Assembly (NCBI GenBank): GCA_016165875.1
Contig: JABBOT010000004.1
Span: 12,463,672 to 12,527,671 of the forward strand
Origin: Acanthopleura granulata
Lineage: Eukaryota; Mollusca; Polyplacophora; Chitonida; Chitonidae
DNA: 64,000 bases
Reading direction: 5' to 3'
Both the position numbers and the translations under genes were made by a program. The notes below the pieces were generated by a model. The model did no database searches. It was not told the origin of the DNA and worked only from the letters and a program-made list of their open reading frames with translations. Positions 1 to 10,553 of the stretch are shown in pieces (positions within the stretch are counted from its first letter, which is position 1; each line of letters opens with the position of its first letter).

Positions 1-239
1 AGCAAGCTCCTGTCAGATGTCAAAGACTCTTACTTAGGCTGATGCGGTATAATGCTAAGGCTAAGTATGTACCAGGGAAGAGTCTAGTCATAGCAGATTT
101 ATTGTCCAGATCTCCCATTAATACAACCTATGTACCTGATACAGAGTCTGAGGTTGTAGCTTATGTGCGATCAGTTGGAGCTAATCTGCGGATCTCAGAT
201 CCATTGCTTCACAAAATCAGATTGCCAACTGATCTTGCA
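1..239 (+). pseudogene. pol: pol pseudogene: RNase H C-terminal end and linker to integrase (partial, copy 1)
   Basis: The frame continues the RNase H domain seen complete in the next copy. It includes the conserved Ty3/gypsy segment with VPGKSLVIADLLSRSP (the 'G..N..ADaLSR' signature), which ends the RNase H/connection region. About 80 residues are visible and the open frame ends at 293. The integrase homology continues in another frame from roughly base 240, so a frameshift lies near 229-239. The same shift is present in both later copies, so it is inherited and not a sequencing slip in one copy. Confidence 0.85.
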
Positions 240-1485
240 GCAAGTGATCGACTATACGGTGGAAGGTTGGCTCAGATTCGTGCACAGTATTGATAATGAT
301 GTTCGTGAGTTTCACAGCATTCGTGGTGTTGTTGGTGGACTGTTAATGCGTGGGACGCGCATTGTTATTCCTGAATGTATGCGGGAGGATACACTGGAGA
401 AACTTCATCATGGACATCAGGGACTGACTAAATGTCGTGAACGAGCTAAACAGACAGTCTGGTGGCCAGGACTTAATGACGCCATTGAACGTGTCGTGAA
501 ACACTGCCACCACTGTCAGATTAAGAGAGGTGCTCAACGCCATGAAACACTGCGATCTACACAACTTCCAGTCCGTCCTTGGCAGACAATTGGTGCAGAT
601 TTGTGTGAACTGAATTGCGAGAAGTGTCTTGTAGTTGTAGACTACTATTCGAGATATATTGAGACAGCTTACCTACCCACTACAAAGGCCAGTGTAGTTA
701 CTGGGAAACTGAAGAACACGATATCTCTTTGGGGTATCCCAGAGACATTGGTAAGTGATTAAGGACCTCAGTTCACTTCCAGTGAGCTTGATGCTTTTGT
801 GAATACATATGGCATCAAGCATGTATCTAGTAGCCCTCACTTCCACCAGTCAAACGGTGAGGTAGAGAGAGCTTAGCAGACAGCAAAGAACATTATCCGT
901 CAGAAGGATCCACTCCTTGCATTACTGTCATACAGAGATACGCCTATACCTAGCTTAGGCTACAGTCCTAATGAATTGATGTTGTCAAGGAAAGATAGAA
1001 CGACTGTTCCTGCCCTGCTCAGTATGTTACAGCCTAAATGGCCTAACAGAAACGAGATCCAGCATAATGATAGCCGAGCCAAGTCTGACCAGGAATATCA
1101 TTTCAACAAGAGGCATGATGCCAAAGACTTGCCTATGCTGCAGCCCGGAGACAACGTTCGTATGAAACTTGACAACGACAAACAGTGGAGTCATGTCTGT
1201 ACTGTTGTTAAAGAGTCCGAATATCCGAGATCCTACATAGTACATGGCGAAAATGGTGGACTGTACCGCCGAAATCGAAAGCATCTACTTCATGTGCCAG
1301 GGGATACTTATGTGTCGATCAATCAGGCTGAACCACCTGATCTGAAGGTGACGAACGATGCAAGTGTACCGACAGCAGTTTCTTGTCCACAGCAGTTGTC
1401 ACCAGATCATTCTAATGTTGGAGAATCTGGTCGAATGTCATCGTTTGAACGTCGTATCAAACCGATGAAGCGATTAGACTTGTGA
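240..1485 (+). pseudogene. pol: pol pseudogene: integrase with GPY/F-like C-terminal module (copy 1)
   Basis: Integrase joins retroelement cDNA to host DNA. In order one sees a zinc-binding HHCC region (HHGHQG, then CHHC near base 510), the catalytic core with DDE residues (IGADLCEL, LVSD, SNGEVERA), and a C-terminal part ending near RRNRKHL that resembles the GPY/F module of Ty3/gypsy integrases. Two in-frame stops interrupt it: TAA at 760-762, where the family usually has Asn right after the second catalytic Asp, and TAG at 874-876, soon after the catalytic Glu. The product would therefore be truncated inside the core. The frame ends at TGA 1483-1485. Confidence 0.92.
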
Positions 1486-1767
1486 CTGTAAGCTGCAGTT
1501 TGTGCAATCTAACTGATGATAATCAACGTAGACAGTTAAGGTGTTTTCCTTATAAGATGTTTGTCGTGTTCAAGATTTGAAATTAATGTGTGCTCTGATG
1601 ATGAATCGCACATTTCTTGATAACTTTTCTTTCAGAAAATACTTTGTTTTTGTAATTTCAAGTTCCAGATGGACAATTTTTAAGAAAGATTGCTATATCA
1701 TTGTGTTGCTGGATCTAAAACCTCCCCAGCTTAATTGAATTTGAACTGTAAACTTAAAAGGGGAAGA
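1486..1767 (+). other. Retrotransposon 3' untranslated stretch with polypurine tract (copy 1)
   Basis: This is non-coding sequence between the integrase stop and the LTR, repeated at the same place in the other two copies. It ends in the purine run AAAAGGGGAAGA at 1756-1767, which fits the polypurine tract that primes plus-strand synthesis in LTR retrotransposons. I see no other feature in it. Confidence 0.7.
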
Positions 1768-1888
1768 TATCGTAATGTGTCATTGCATTGTACATGGAAC
1801 ATGAGAGACTACTCTAGTTGTCTCGACAGTTTACGACACTGTACCGCTTGTTGGTAATAAACACTTCTTGGTCACCCCATTGACGAGT
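1768..1888 (+). repeat. Short LTR 1 of the tandem retrotransposon array
   Basis: The stretch between the polypurine tract and the gag leader recurs at offsets of 4393 and 8786 bp. The last copy loses homology to the array right after its base 10674, which maps to 1888 here and sets the 3' boundary. An AATAAA polyadenylation signal lies at 1856-1861, as expected before the R/U5 junction. The exact ends are uncertain. An alternative pair of termini, TGTCA at 1778 and TGACA at 1905, would give the usual TG...CA ends, but would require LTR 3 to be cut short. I see no canonical primer-binding site beginning TGG just downstream. Confidence 0.72.
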
Positions 1889-1978
1889 TCGCGTTAAACC
1901 TGACAGTAACGGTCGCTCCGAATGAAACATACTTTGATTGTGAGTCATTGTGGATGGTTTTACCATTATTTCCGTGCG

Positions 1979-2611
1979 ATGGATTCACTGAAACCCCCGG
2001 AACCGTTCCATTTGTCGAGCGGGAACGTGAGCGAAAACCGGCCCCTCTTTAAACAACGTTGGGAGTTGTCCAGACTGGCATCAGGTGCGGACGGAAAATC
2101 CGATGAGGTGCAGTGCGCTATCTTTCTACATGTGGTCGGCGACCAAGGACTAGAAGTCTTTAACACCATTGACTTGTCTGATGATGACAGGAAATCACTT
2201 GAAGCCGTGATCGATAGTTTTGAGACAGACTGCAATCAGCGCAAGAACATTTCCTTTGAAAGATATAAATTCGGCACGAGATCTCAACTGGTTGGTGAGA
2301 GTATCGATCAGTTTGTCACTGATTTGAAGTCAACTACTGCTGACTGTGAGTACGGAACTTTGGTCGAAAGTTTAATACGTGATCGTATTTTGTTGGGTAT
2401 TAAAGACAATGCGTTGAAAGCCAGATTGCTGAGGATACCTGACTTGACATTGGCTAAAACTGTTGGACTGTGTAGAGCTCATGAAACATCTGAAGCCCAG
2501 TTAAGGACATTAAGTGACGGCGTAGCCGCAAGTACTGTGAGTGAAGTGCGCCAAAAACCTAAACAGAGCTCTAAGGCTTCCCAACAACCACAGAAGAATT
2601 CTAAAGGTTAG
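1979..2611 (+). pseudogene. gag: gag pseudogene (capsid-like part, copy 2)
   Basis: Gag forms the particle that packages element RNA. I chose the Met at 1979 (MDSLKPPEPF) over the upstream ATG at 1922, because the residues before it look like leader sequence. About 210 residues remain before an in-frame TAG at 2609-2611. The pattern resembles retrotransposon Gag of invertebrate Ty3/gypsy elements: an early Trp-rich segment (RWELSRLASG), KSDEVQCAIFLHVVG, a conserved ERYKFGTRSQ, then SLIRDRILLGIKD. The frame continues beyond the stop into zinc knuckles, so the stop is premature. The 90-bp leader from the LTR shows no obvious primer-binding site. Confidence 0.88.
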
Positions 2612-3313
2612 CACAAACGCTCACAGGGAAAGAGGAAAAAGTGTGATTACTGTGGATATGATATGCATGACAGATCTCATTGTCCCGCGAGAAATAGGTC
2701 ATGCAATAAATGTAGTTCCGTCGGACATTTTGCGTCCAGATGTCCGCAGAAGCATGTTGACGAAGTTTTAGTCGATGACACAGAGCCCGTGTCTGGAATC
2801 ACTAATGACAGGTATTTCTTGGGACAAGTGAAGGGTGTCGACAACACATCGGTACCACCATGGCGGACTGTGCTACACATGAATGGCACTGACATTAACT
2901 TTAAGATAGACTGTGGCGCTGATGTTACTGTGATTTTTTAGAAAATGTTCAAACAGTTACGAGAGAGACCTTCTCTCATACCAACATCAGTCATTTTGGA
3001 CAGTCCTGGGGGTCAGTTAAGGTGTCTAGGACAGTTCATCAGTCGTTGTTTTCGTAAACAACAACCCTATTTCCTGAGAGTGTTTGAAGTAAGTAGTGAT
3101 ATTGACAATTTGTTGAGTCGGTCTTCAGCTGTCAAAATGAATTTGATGGCCCGTCTTGACACTATAACACACCCAGAGGAAAATGAAGATATGTTTGGTG
3201 AACTGGATCTAATGAAAGACACGATGGTTACAATTAAGTTGTGAGATGATGCTATTCCGTATTGTGGTACAACAGCTATGCGAGTGCCTATTCCACAACT
3301 TGTGCAAGTTTAG
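2612..3313 (+). pseudogene. gag-pol pseudogene: nucleocapsid zinc knuckles and aspartic protease (copy 2)
   Basis: The frame continues directly from gag after its stop. Two CCHC knuckles of the form C-x2-C-x4-H-x4-C lie at 2642-2683 and 2702-2743; such knuckles bind the element RNA. The aspartic protease active site follows at 2909-2923 as DCGAD, with Cys where D-T/S-G is usual, then VTVIF and an in-frame TAG at 2939-2941. Protease-like sequence resumes at once in the same frame (KMFKQLRERPS, then LRCLGQF). Two further stops follow, TGA 3242-3244 and TAG 3311-3313, before reverse transcriptase. No working protease could be made. Confidence 0.85.
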
Positions 3314-3916
3314 GAAGAACTCAAATGCATGACGCGTCTCGGTGAGATAACTCCTGTCACAGAACCGACTGATTGGTGTTCACATATGGTCGTTGTGCCT
3401 AAACGTGGTGGTAAATTATCCATCTGCATTGATCTAAAACCGCTTAATAAAGCCGTTAATCGTGAGTTGTGCACTCTACCAACTGTCGATGACATACTTC
3501 ACAAACTGTCAGGAGCTAAGGTATTTTCTAAGTTAGATGCATCGCCTGGTTATTGGCAGTTAGGGCTTGATGAAGAAAGTAGCAAATTAACAACTTTCAT
3601 AACGCCCATTGGTAGAACAGATTCTTGAGAATGCCGTTTGGAATTTCAAGTGCCAGTGAAATTTTCCAACGTGAAATGGCTAAATTGTTAGATGGTTTAC
3701 CCGGTTCTGTGGTATTCCAGGATGATGTCATGGCATTTGGTCCAGATGTAAAGGAACATGACGACAATTTGTCCAGTGTTCTTAAGAAAGTGAGTGAAAC
3801 TCAGTAAGGAGAAATGTGAAATTAGACAGAGTAGTGTTGAGTTCTTAGGACATTTGGTGAGTAAGGATGGTATTCAGCCTCAACCTGATAAAGTTCAAGC
3901 CATAAAGCCATAAACC
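3314..3916 (+). pseudogene. pol: pol pseudogene: reverse transcriptase (copy 2)
   Basis: This is the RNA-dependent DNA polymerase domain. Conserved blocks in order are GEITPVTEPTDWCSHMVVVP, SICIDLKPLNKAV, KVFSKLDASPGYWQL with the first catalytic Asp at 3536-3538, RMPFGISSASEIFQ, and the catalytic pair in VVFQDDVMAFG (FQDD at 3715-3726, where Y-x-DD is most common). Block four is in a different frame from block three: TGA at 3626-3628 ends the first frame and the homology resumes one frame over. A second shift near 3797 precedes EKCEIRQSSVEFLGH, and a third near 3910 sits at a small duplication of CCATAAA. All breaks are shared with copy 3. Confidence 0.92.
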
Positions 3917-4622
3917 CACCTACCGACGTTAAACACCTCAGGCAGGTAATGGGTATGATGAACTGTTTGGGGAGACACGTTCCTCAAATGGCTGAGATAG
4001 ATGTTCCGCTTAATGACTTGTTGCAAAAACATGCAGTGTGGTCCTGGAGTGAACCACAGGAGCGAGGGTTTCAGGAATTAAAGGACTTGATTTCTGAATC
4101 ACCGGTCCTAGCTTTTTATAGTGTTAATAAGCCGACAACAGTGAGTGCTTGCGCTAGTCAGTACGGTATAGGAGCTGTGTTAATGCAACAACACAGTGAT
4201 GGGCTGAAACCTGTGGCTTATTGTTCTCGTCGACTGACCGTCCCTGAACGACGATACGCCCCGATCGAAAAAGAGTGCTTAGCTAGCACTTGGGCATGTG
4301 AAAAGTTCAACAAGTACATTTGTGGACTCGAACATTTCAGCTTGTTGACCGACCACAAACCACTGGTTCCACTGATCAATGATCAGAACATTGAGCAAGC
4401 TCCTGTCAGATGTCAAAGACTCTTACTTAGGCTGATGCGGTATAATGCTAAGGCTAAGTATGTACCAGGGAAGAGTCTAGTCATAGCAGATTTATTGTCC
4501 AGATCTCCCATTAATACAACCTATGTACCTGATACAGAGTCTGAGGTTGTAGCTTATGTGCGATCAGTTGGAGCTAATCTGCGGATCTCAGATCCATTGC
4601 TTCACAAAATCAGATTGCCAAC
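3917..4622 (+). pseudogene. pol: pol pseudogene: RNase H and connection (copy 2)
   Basis: RNase H removes the RNA strand during reverse transcription. The open frame 3949-4686 shows the end of the thumb/connection, then SACASQYGIGAVLMQ, RRLTVPERRYAPIEKECLA and LLTDHKPLVPLI. The Glu in EKE and the Asp in TDHKP are kept. The first catalytic Asp, normally in D-A-S, is replaced by Cys (codon 4150-4152). The domain ends with VPGKSLVIADLLSRSP. A frameshift near 4622-4632 separates it from integrase. Loss of a catalytic residue as well as the reading frame supports long decay. Confidence 0.9.
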
Positions 4623-4632
4623 TGATCTTGCA

Positions 4633-5878
4633 GCAAGTGATCGACTATACGGTGGAAGGTTGGCTCAGATTCGTGCACAGTATTGATAATGATGTTCGTG
4701 AGTTTCACAGCATTCGTGGTGTTGTTGGTGGACTGTTAATGCGTGGGACGCGCATTGTTATTCCTGAATGTATGCGGGAGGATACACTGGAGAAACTTCA
4801 TCATGGACATCAGGGACTGACTAAATGTCGTGAACGAGCTAAACAGACAGTCTGGTGGCCAGGACTTAATGACGCCATTGAACGTGTCGTGAAACACTGC
4901 CACCACTGTCAGATTAAGAGAGGTGCTCAACGCCATGAAACACTGCGATCTACACAACTTCCAGTCCGTCCTTGGCAGACAATTGGTGCAGATTTGTGTG
5001 AACTGAATTGCGAGAAGTGTCTTGTAGTTGTAGACTACTATTCGAGATATATTGAGACAGCTTACCTACCCACTACAAAGGCCAGTGTAGTTACTGGGAA
5101 ACTGAAGAACACGATATCTCTTTGGGGTATCCCAGAGACATTGGTAAGTGATTAAGGACCTCAGTTCACTTCCAGTGAGCTTGATGCTTTTGTGAATACA
5201 TATGGCATCAAGCATGTATCTAGTAGCCCTCACTTCCACCAGTCAAACGGTGAGGTAGAGAGAGCTTAGCAGACAGCAAAGAACATTATCCGTCAGAAGG
5301 ATCCACTCCTTGCATTACTGTCATACAGAGATACGCCTATACCTAGCTTAGGCTACAGTCCTAATGAATTGATGTTGTCAAGGAAAGATAGAACGACTGT
5401 TCCTGCCCTGCTCAGTATGTTACAGCCTAAATGGCCTAACAGAAACGAGATCCAGCATAATGATAGACGAGCCAAGTCTGACCAGGAATATCATTTCAAC
5501 AAGAGGCATGATGCCAAAGACTTGCCTATGCTGCAGCCCGGAGACAACGTTCGTATGAAACTTGACAACGACAAACAGTGGAGTCATGTCGGTACTGTTG
5601 TTAAAGAGTCCGAATATCCGAGATCCTACATAGTACATGGCGAAAATGGTGGACTGTACCGCCGAAATCGAAAGCATCTACTTCATGTGCCAGGGGATAC
5701 TCATGTGTCGATCAATCAGGCTGAACCACCTGATCTGAAGGTGACGAACGATGCAAGTGTACCGACAGCAGTCTCTTGTCCACAGCAGTTGTCACCAGAT
5801 CATTCTAATGTTGGAGAATCTGGTCGAATGTCATCGTTTGAACGTCGTATCAAACCGATGGAGCGATTAGCCTTGTGA
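4633..5878 (+). pseudogene. pol: pol pseudogene: integrase with GPY/F-like module (copy 2)
   Basis: The architecture is the same as in copy 1: HHCC zinc-binding region, DDE core and C-terminal GPY/F-like segment (WSHVGTVVKESEYPRSYIV, then RRNRKHL). Stops are TAA 5153-5155 and TAG 5267-5269. This copy differs from copy 1 by a few bases only. One changes Ser to Arg after the core (A at 5467), and one changes Cys to Gly (G at 5591) and restores the usual Gly of the GTVV block. The frame ends at TGA 5876-5878. Confidence 0.92.
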
Positions 5879-6160
5879 CTGTAAGCTGCAGTTTGTGCAA
5901 TCTAACTGATGATAATCAACGTAGACAGTTAAGGTGTTTTCCTTATAAGATGTTTGTCGTGTTCAAGATTTGAAATTAATGTGTGCTCTGATGATGAATC
6001 GCACATTTCTTGATAACTTTTCTTTCAGAAAATACTTTGTTTTTGTAATTTCAAGTTCCAGATGGACAATTTTTAAGAAAGATTGCTATATCATTGTGTT
6101 GCTGGATCTAAAACCTCCCCAGCTTAATTGAATTTGAACTGTAAACTTAAAAGGGGAAGA
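5879..6160 (+). other. Retrotransposon 3' untranslated stretch with polypurine tract (copy 2)
   Basis: This is the non-coding tail between integrase and LTR 2. The purine run AAAAGGGGAAGA is at 6149-6160. I saw no difference from the corresponding stretch of copy 1. Confidence 0.7.
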
Positions 6161-6281
6161 TATCGTAATGTGTCATTGCATTGTACATGGAACATGAGAG
6201 ACTACTCTAGTTGTCTCGACAGTTTACGACACTGTACCGCTTGTTGGTAATAAACACTTCTTGGTCACCCCATTGACGAGT
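6161..6281 (+). repeat. Short LTR 2, shared by copies 2 and 3
   Basis: This lies exactly 4393 bp after LTR 1, with AATAAA at 6249-6254. It serves as 3' LTR of copy 2 and 5' LTR of copy 3. No second LTR and no host DNA lie between the two internal regions. That arrangement is what homologous recombination between LTRs or tandem duplication gives; two independent insertions would not produce it. Confidence 0.75.
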
Positions 6282-6371
6282 TCGCGTTAAACCTGACAGT
6301 AACGGTCGCTCCGAATGAAACATACTTTGATTGTGAGTCATTGTGGATGGTTTTACCATTATTTCCGTGCG

Positions 6372-7004
6372 ATGGATTCACTGAAACCCCCGGAACCGTT
6401 CCATTTGTCGAGCGGGAACGTGAGCGAAAACCGGCCCCTCTTTAAACAACGTTGGGAGTTGTCCAGACTGGCATCAGGTGCGGACGGAAAATCCGATGAG
6501 GTGCAGTGCGCTATCTTTCTACATGTGGTCGGCGACCAAGGACTAGAAGTCTTTAACACCATTGACTTGTCTGATGATGACAGGAAATCACTTGAAGCCG
6601 TGATCGATAGTTTTGAGACAGACTGCAATCAGCGCAAGAACATTTCCTTTGAAAGATATAAATTCGGCACGAGATCTCAACTGGTTGGTGAGAGTATCGA
6701 TCAGTTTGTCACTGATTTGAAGTCAACTACTGCTGACTGTGAGTACGGAACTTTGGTCGAAAGTTTAATACGTGATCGTATTTTGTTGGGTATTAAAGAC
6801 AATGCGTTGAAAGCCAGATTGCTGAGGATACCTGACTTGACATTGGCTAAAACTGTTGGACTGTGTAGAGCTCATGAAACATCTGAAGCCCAGTTAAGGA
6901 CATTAAGTGACGGCGTAGCCGCAAGTACTGTGAGTGAAGTGCGCCAAAAACCTAAACAGAGCTCTAAGGCTTCCCAACAACCACAGAAGAATTCTAAAGG
7001 TTAG
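6372..7004 (+). pseudogene. gag: gag pseudogene (capsid-like part, copy 3)
   Basis: The translation is identical to gag of copy 2, from the preferred Met at 6372 to the premature TAG at 7002-7004. Identity across 210 codons of a non-functional gene points to recent duplication or gene conversion; selection is an unlikely cause. Confidence 0.88.
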
Positions 7005-7706
7005 CACAAACGCTCACAGGGAAAGAGGAAAAAGTGTGATTACTGTGGATATGATATGCATGACAGATCTCATTGTCCCGCGAGAAATAGGTCATGCAAT
7101 AAATGTAGTTCCGTCGGACATTTTGCGTCCAGATGTCCGCAGAAGCATGTTGACGAAGTTTTAGTCGATGACACAGAGCCCGTGTCTGGAATCACTAATG
7201 ACAGGTATTTCTTGGGACAAGTGAAGGGTGTCGACAACACATCGGTACCACCATGGCGGACTGTGCTACACATGAATGGCACTGACATTAACTTTAAGAT
7301 AGACTGTGGCGCTGATGTTACTGTGATTTTTTAGAAAATGTTCAAACAGTTACGAGAGAGACCTTCTCTCATACCAACATCAGTCATTTTGGACAGTCCT
7401 GGGGGTCAGTTAAGGTGTCTAGGACAGTTCATCAGTCGTTGTTTTCGTAAACAACAACCCTATTTCCTGAGAGTGTTTGAAGTAAGTAGTGATATTGACA
7501 ATTTGTTGAGTCGGTCTTCAGCTGTCAAAATGAATTTGATGGCCCGTCTTGACACTATAACACACCCAGAGGAAAATGAAGATATGTTTGGTGAACTGGA
7601 TCTAATGAAAGACACGATGGTTACAATTAAGTTGTGAGATGATGCTATTCCGTATTGTGGTACAACAGCTATGCGAGTGCCTATTCCACAACTTGTGCAA
7701 GTTTAG
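7005..7706 (+). pseudogene. gag-pol pseudogene: zinc knuckles and protease (copy 3)
   Basis: The two CCHC knuckles are at 7035-7076 and 7095-7136, and the protease DCGAD motif is at 7302-7316. Stops at 7332-7334, 7635-7637 and 7704-7706 match those of copy 2. Confidence 0.85.
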
Positions 7707-8309
7707 GAAGAACTCAAATGCATGACGCGTCTCGGTGAGATAACTCCTGTCACAGAACCGACTGATTGGTGTTCACATATGGTCGTTGTGCCTAAACGTG
7801 GTGGTAAATTATCCATCTGCATTGATCTAAAACCGCTTAATAAAGCCGTTAATCGTGAGTTGTGCACTCTACCAACTGTCGATGACATACTTCACAAACT
7901 GTCAGGAGCTAAGGTATTTTCTAAGTTAGATGCATCGCCTGGTTATTGGCAGTTAGGGCTTGATGAAGAAAGTAGCAAATTAACAACTTTCATAACGCCC
8001 ATTGGTAGAACAGATTCTTGAGAATGCCGTTTGGAATTTCAAGTGCCAGTGAAATTTTCCAACGTGAAATGGCTAAATTGTTAGATGGTTTACCCGGTTC
8101 TGTGGTATTCCAGGATGATGTCATGGCATTTGGTCCAGATGTAAAGGAACATGACGACAATTTGTCCAGTGTTCTTAAGAAAGTGAGTGAAACTCAGTAA
8201 GGAGAAATGTGAAATTAGACAGAGTAGTGTTGAGTTCTTAGGACATTTGGTGAGTAAGGATGGTATTCAGCCTCAACCTGATAAAGTTCAAGCCATAAAG
8301 CCATAAACC
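7707..8309 (+). pseudogene. pol: pol pseudogene: reverse transcriptase (copy 3)
   Basis: All reverse transcriptase blocks of copy 2 recur, with the first catalytic Asp at 7929-7931 and FQDD at 8108-8119. The same frame changes lie near 8015, 8190 and 8303, including the small CCATAAA duplication. The breaks therefore predate the split of copies 2 and 3. Confidence 0.92.
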
Positions 8310-9015
8310 CACCTACCGACGTTAAACACCTCAGGCAGGTAATGGGTATGATGAACTGTTTGGGGAGACACGTTCCTCAAATGGCTGAGATAGATGTTCC
8401 GCTTAATGACTTGTTGCAAAAACATGCAGTGTGGTCCTGGAGTGAACCACAGGAGCGAGGGTTTCAGGAATTAAAGGACTTGATTTCTGAATCACCGGTC
8501 CTAGCTTTTTATAGTGTTAATAAGCCGACAACAGTGAGTGCTTGCGCTAGTCAGTACGGTATAGGAGCTGTGTTAATGCAACAACACAGTGATGGGCTGA
8601 AACCTGTGGCTTATTGTTCTCGTCGACTGACCGTCCCTGAACGACGATACGCCCCGATCGAAAAAGAGTGCTTAGCTAGCACTTGGGCATGTGAAAAGTT
8701 CAACAAGTACATTTGTGGACTCGAACATTTCAGCTTGTTGACCGACCACAAACCACTGGTTCCACTGATCAATGATCAGAACATTGAGCAAGCTCCTGTC
8801 AGATGTCAAAGACTCTTACTTAGGCTGATGCGGTATAATGCTAAGGCTAAGTATGTACCAGGGAAGAGTCTAGTCATAGCAGATTTATTGTCCAGATCTC
8901 CCATTAATACAACCTATGTACCTGATACAGAGTCTGAGGTTGTAGCTTATGTGCGATCAGTTGGAGCTAATCTGCGGATCTCAGATCCATTGCTTCACAA
9001 AATCAGATTGCCAAC
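8310..9015 (+). pseudogene. pol: pol pseudogene: RNase H and connection (copy 3)
   Basis: The open frame 8342-9079 is identical in translation to copy 2, including Cys in place of the first catalytic Asp (codon 8543-8545) and the retained EKE and TDHKP motifs. A frameshift follows near 9015-9025. Confidence 0.9.
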
Positions 9016-9025
9016 TGATCTTGCA

Positions 9026-10271
9026 GCAAGTGATCGACTATACGGTGGAAGGTTGGCTCAGATTCGTGCACAGTATTGATAATGATGTTCGTGAGTTTCA
9101 CAGCATTCGTGGTGTTGTTGGTGGACTGTTAATGCGTGGGACGCGCATTGTTATTCCTGAATGTATGCGGGAGGATACACTGGAGAAACTTCATCATGGA
9201 CATCAGGGACTGACTAAATGTCGTGAACGAGCTAAACAGACAGTCTGGTGGCCAGGACTTAATGACGCCATTGAACGTGTCGTGAAACACTGCCACCACT
9301 GTCAGATTAAGAGAGGTGCTCAACGCCATGAAACACTGCGATCTACACAACTTCCAGTCCGTCCTTGGCAGACAATTGGTGCAGATTTGTGTGAACTGAA
9401 TTGCGAGAAGTGTCTTGTAGTTGTAGACTACTATTCGAGATATATTGAGACAGCTTACCTACCCACTACAAAGGCCAGTGTAGTTACTGGGAAACTGAAG
9501 AACACGATATCTCTTTGGGGTATCCCAGAGACATTGGTAAGTGATTAAGGACCTCAGTTCACTTCCAGTGAGCTTGATGCTTTTGTGAATACATATGGCA
9601 TCAAGCATGTATCTAGTAGCCCTCACTTCCACCAGTCAAACGGTGAGGTAGAGAGAGCTTAGCAGACAGCAAAGAACATTATCCGTCAGAAGGATCCACT
9701 CCTTGCATTACTGTCATACAGAGATACGCCTATACCTAGCTTAGGCTACAGTCCTAATGAATTGATGTTGTCAAGGAAAGATAGAACGACTGTTCCTGCC
9801 CTGCTCAGTATGTTACAGCCTAAATGGCCTAACAGAAACGAGATCCAGCATAATGATAGCCGAGCCAAGTCTGACCAGGAATATCATTTCAACAAGAGGC
9901 ATGATGCCAAAGACTTGCCTATGCTGCAGCCCGGAGACAACGTTCGTATGAAACTTGACAACGACAAACAGTGGAGTCATGTCGGTACTGTTGTTAAAGA
10001 GTCCGAATATCCGAGATCCTACATAGTACATGGCGAAAATGGTGGACTGTACCGCCGAAATCGAAAGCATCTACTTCATGTGCCAGGGGATACTCATGTG
10101 TCGATCAATCAGGCTGAACCACCTGATCTGAAGGTGACGAACGATGCAAGTGTACCGACAGCAGTCTCTTGTCCACAGCAGTTGTCACCAGATCATTCTA
10201 ATGTTGGAGAATCTGGTCGAATGTCATCGTTTGAACGTCGTATCAAACCGATGAAGCGATTAGCCTTGTGA
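9026..10271 (+). pseudogene. pol: pol pseudogene: integrase with GPY/F-like module (copy 3)
   Basis: HHCC, DDE and GPY/F-like parts are as in the other copies, with stops TAA 9546-9548 and TAG 9660-9662. The sequence is a mosaic of the other two. It has the copy-1 base at the Ser/Arg site and the copy-2 bases at the Cys/Gly site and at three further differing sites. Confidence 0.92.
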
Positions 10272-10553
10272 CTGTAAGCTGCAGTTTGTGCAATCTAACT
10301 GATGATAATCAACGTAGACAGTTAAGGTGTTTTCCTTATAAGATGTTTGTCGTGTTCAAGATTTGAAATTAATGTGTGCTCTGATGATGAATCGCACATT
10401 TCTTGATAACTTTTCTTTCAGAAAATACTTTGTTTTTGTAATTTCAAGTTCCAGATGGACAATTTTTAAGAAAGATTGCTATATCATTGTGTTGCTGGAT
10501 CTAAAACCTCCCCAGCTTAATTGAATTTGAACTGTAAACCTAAAAGGGGAAGA
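10272..10553 (+). other. Retrotransposon 3' untranslated stretch with polypurine tract (copy 3)
   Basis: This is the non-coding tail before LTR 3, with the purine run at 10542-10553. One base differs just before it (C at 10540). Confidence 0.7.

Larger units (their letters stand above)
1..1888 (+). mobile_element. Ty3/gypsy LTR retrotransposon, copy 1 (5'-truncated by window edge)
   Basis: This is the 3' part of the first visible copy of a tandemly repeated LTR retrotransposon. Base 1 corresponds to base 4394 of the next copy and the match continues at a constant 4393-bp offset. The piece covers the end of RNase H, the whole integrase region, a 3' untranslated stretch, a polypurine tract and one LTR. 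It is broken by the same two integrase stop codons as the other copies. Its left end lies outside the window, so neither the number of copies to the left nor a target-site duplication can be seen. Confidence 0.93.
1768..6281 (+). mobile_element. Ty3/gypsy (Mag/Steamer-like) LTR retrotransposon, copy 2, complete but decayed
   Basis: This is one whole element, LTR to LTR, with gag, zinc knuckles, protease, reverse transcriptase, RNase H and integrase in the order typical of Ty3/gypsy (integrase last). The repeat period is 4393 bp, short for the group. About ten disruptions are visible: in-frame stops ending at 2611, 2941, 3244, 3313, 3628, 3807, 5155 and 5269, plus frame changes near 3620, 3797, 3910 and 4625. 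Both flanking LTRs are shared with neighbouring copies, which indicates amplification by recombination or tandem duplication. Assignment to the Mag/Steamer-like lineage rests on the look of the gag and the overall organisation and is tentative. Confidence 0.93.

Noticed and set aside
1922..1978. Upstream ATG of gag at 1922
   Set aside because: The 19 residues before MDSLKPPEPF look like translated leader. The second Met begins the conserved part of Gag, so the start was set at 1979.
2609..2611. Gag TAG as a programmed readthrough stop for Pol expression
   Set aside because: The stop precedes the zinc knuckles and does not sit at the gag-pol junction. It is followed by many more stops and frameshifts, so decay explains it better.
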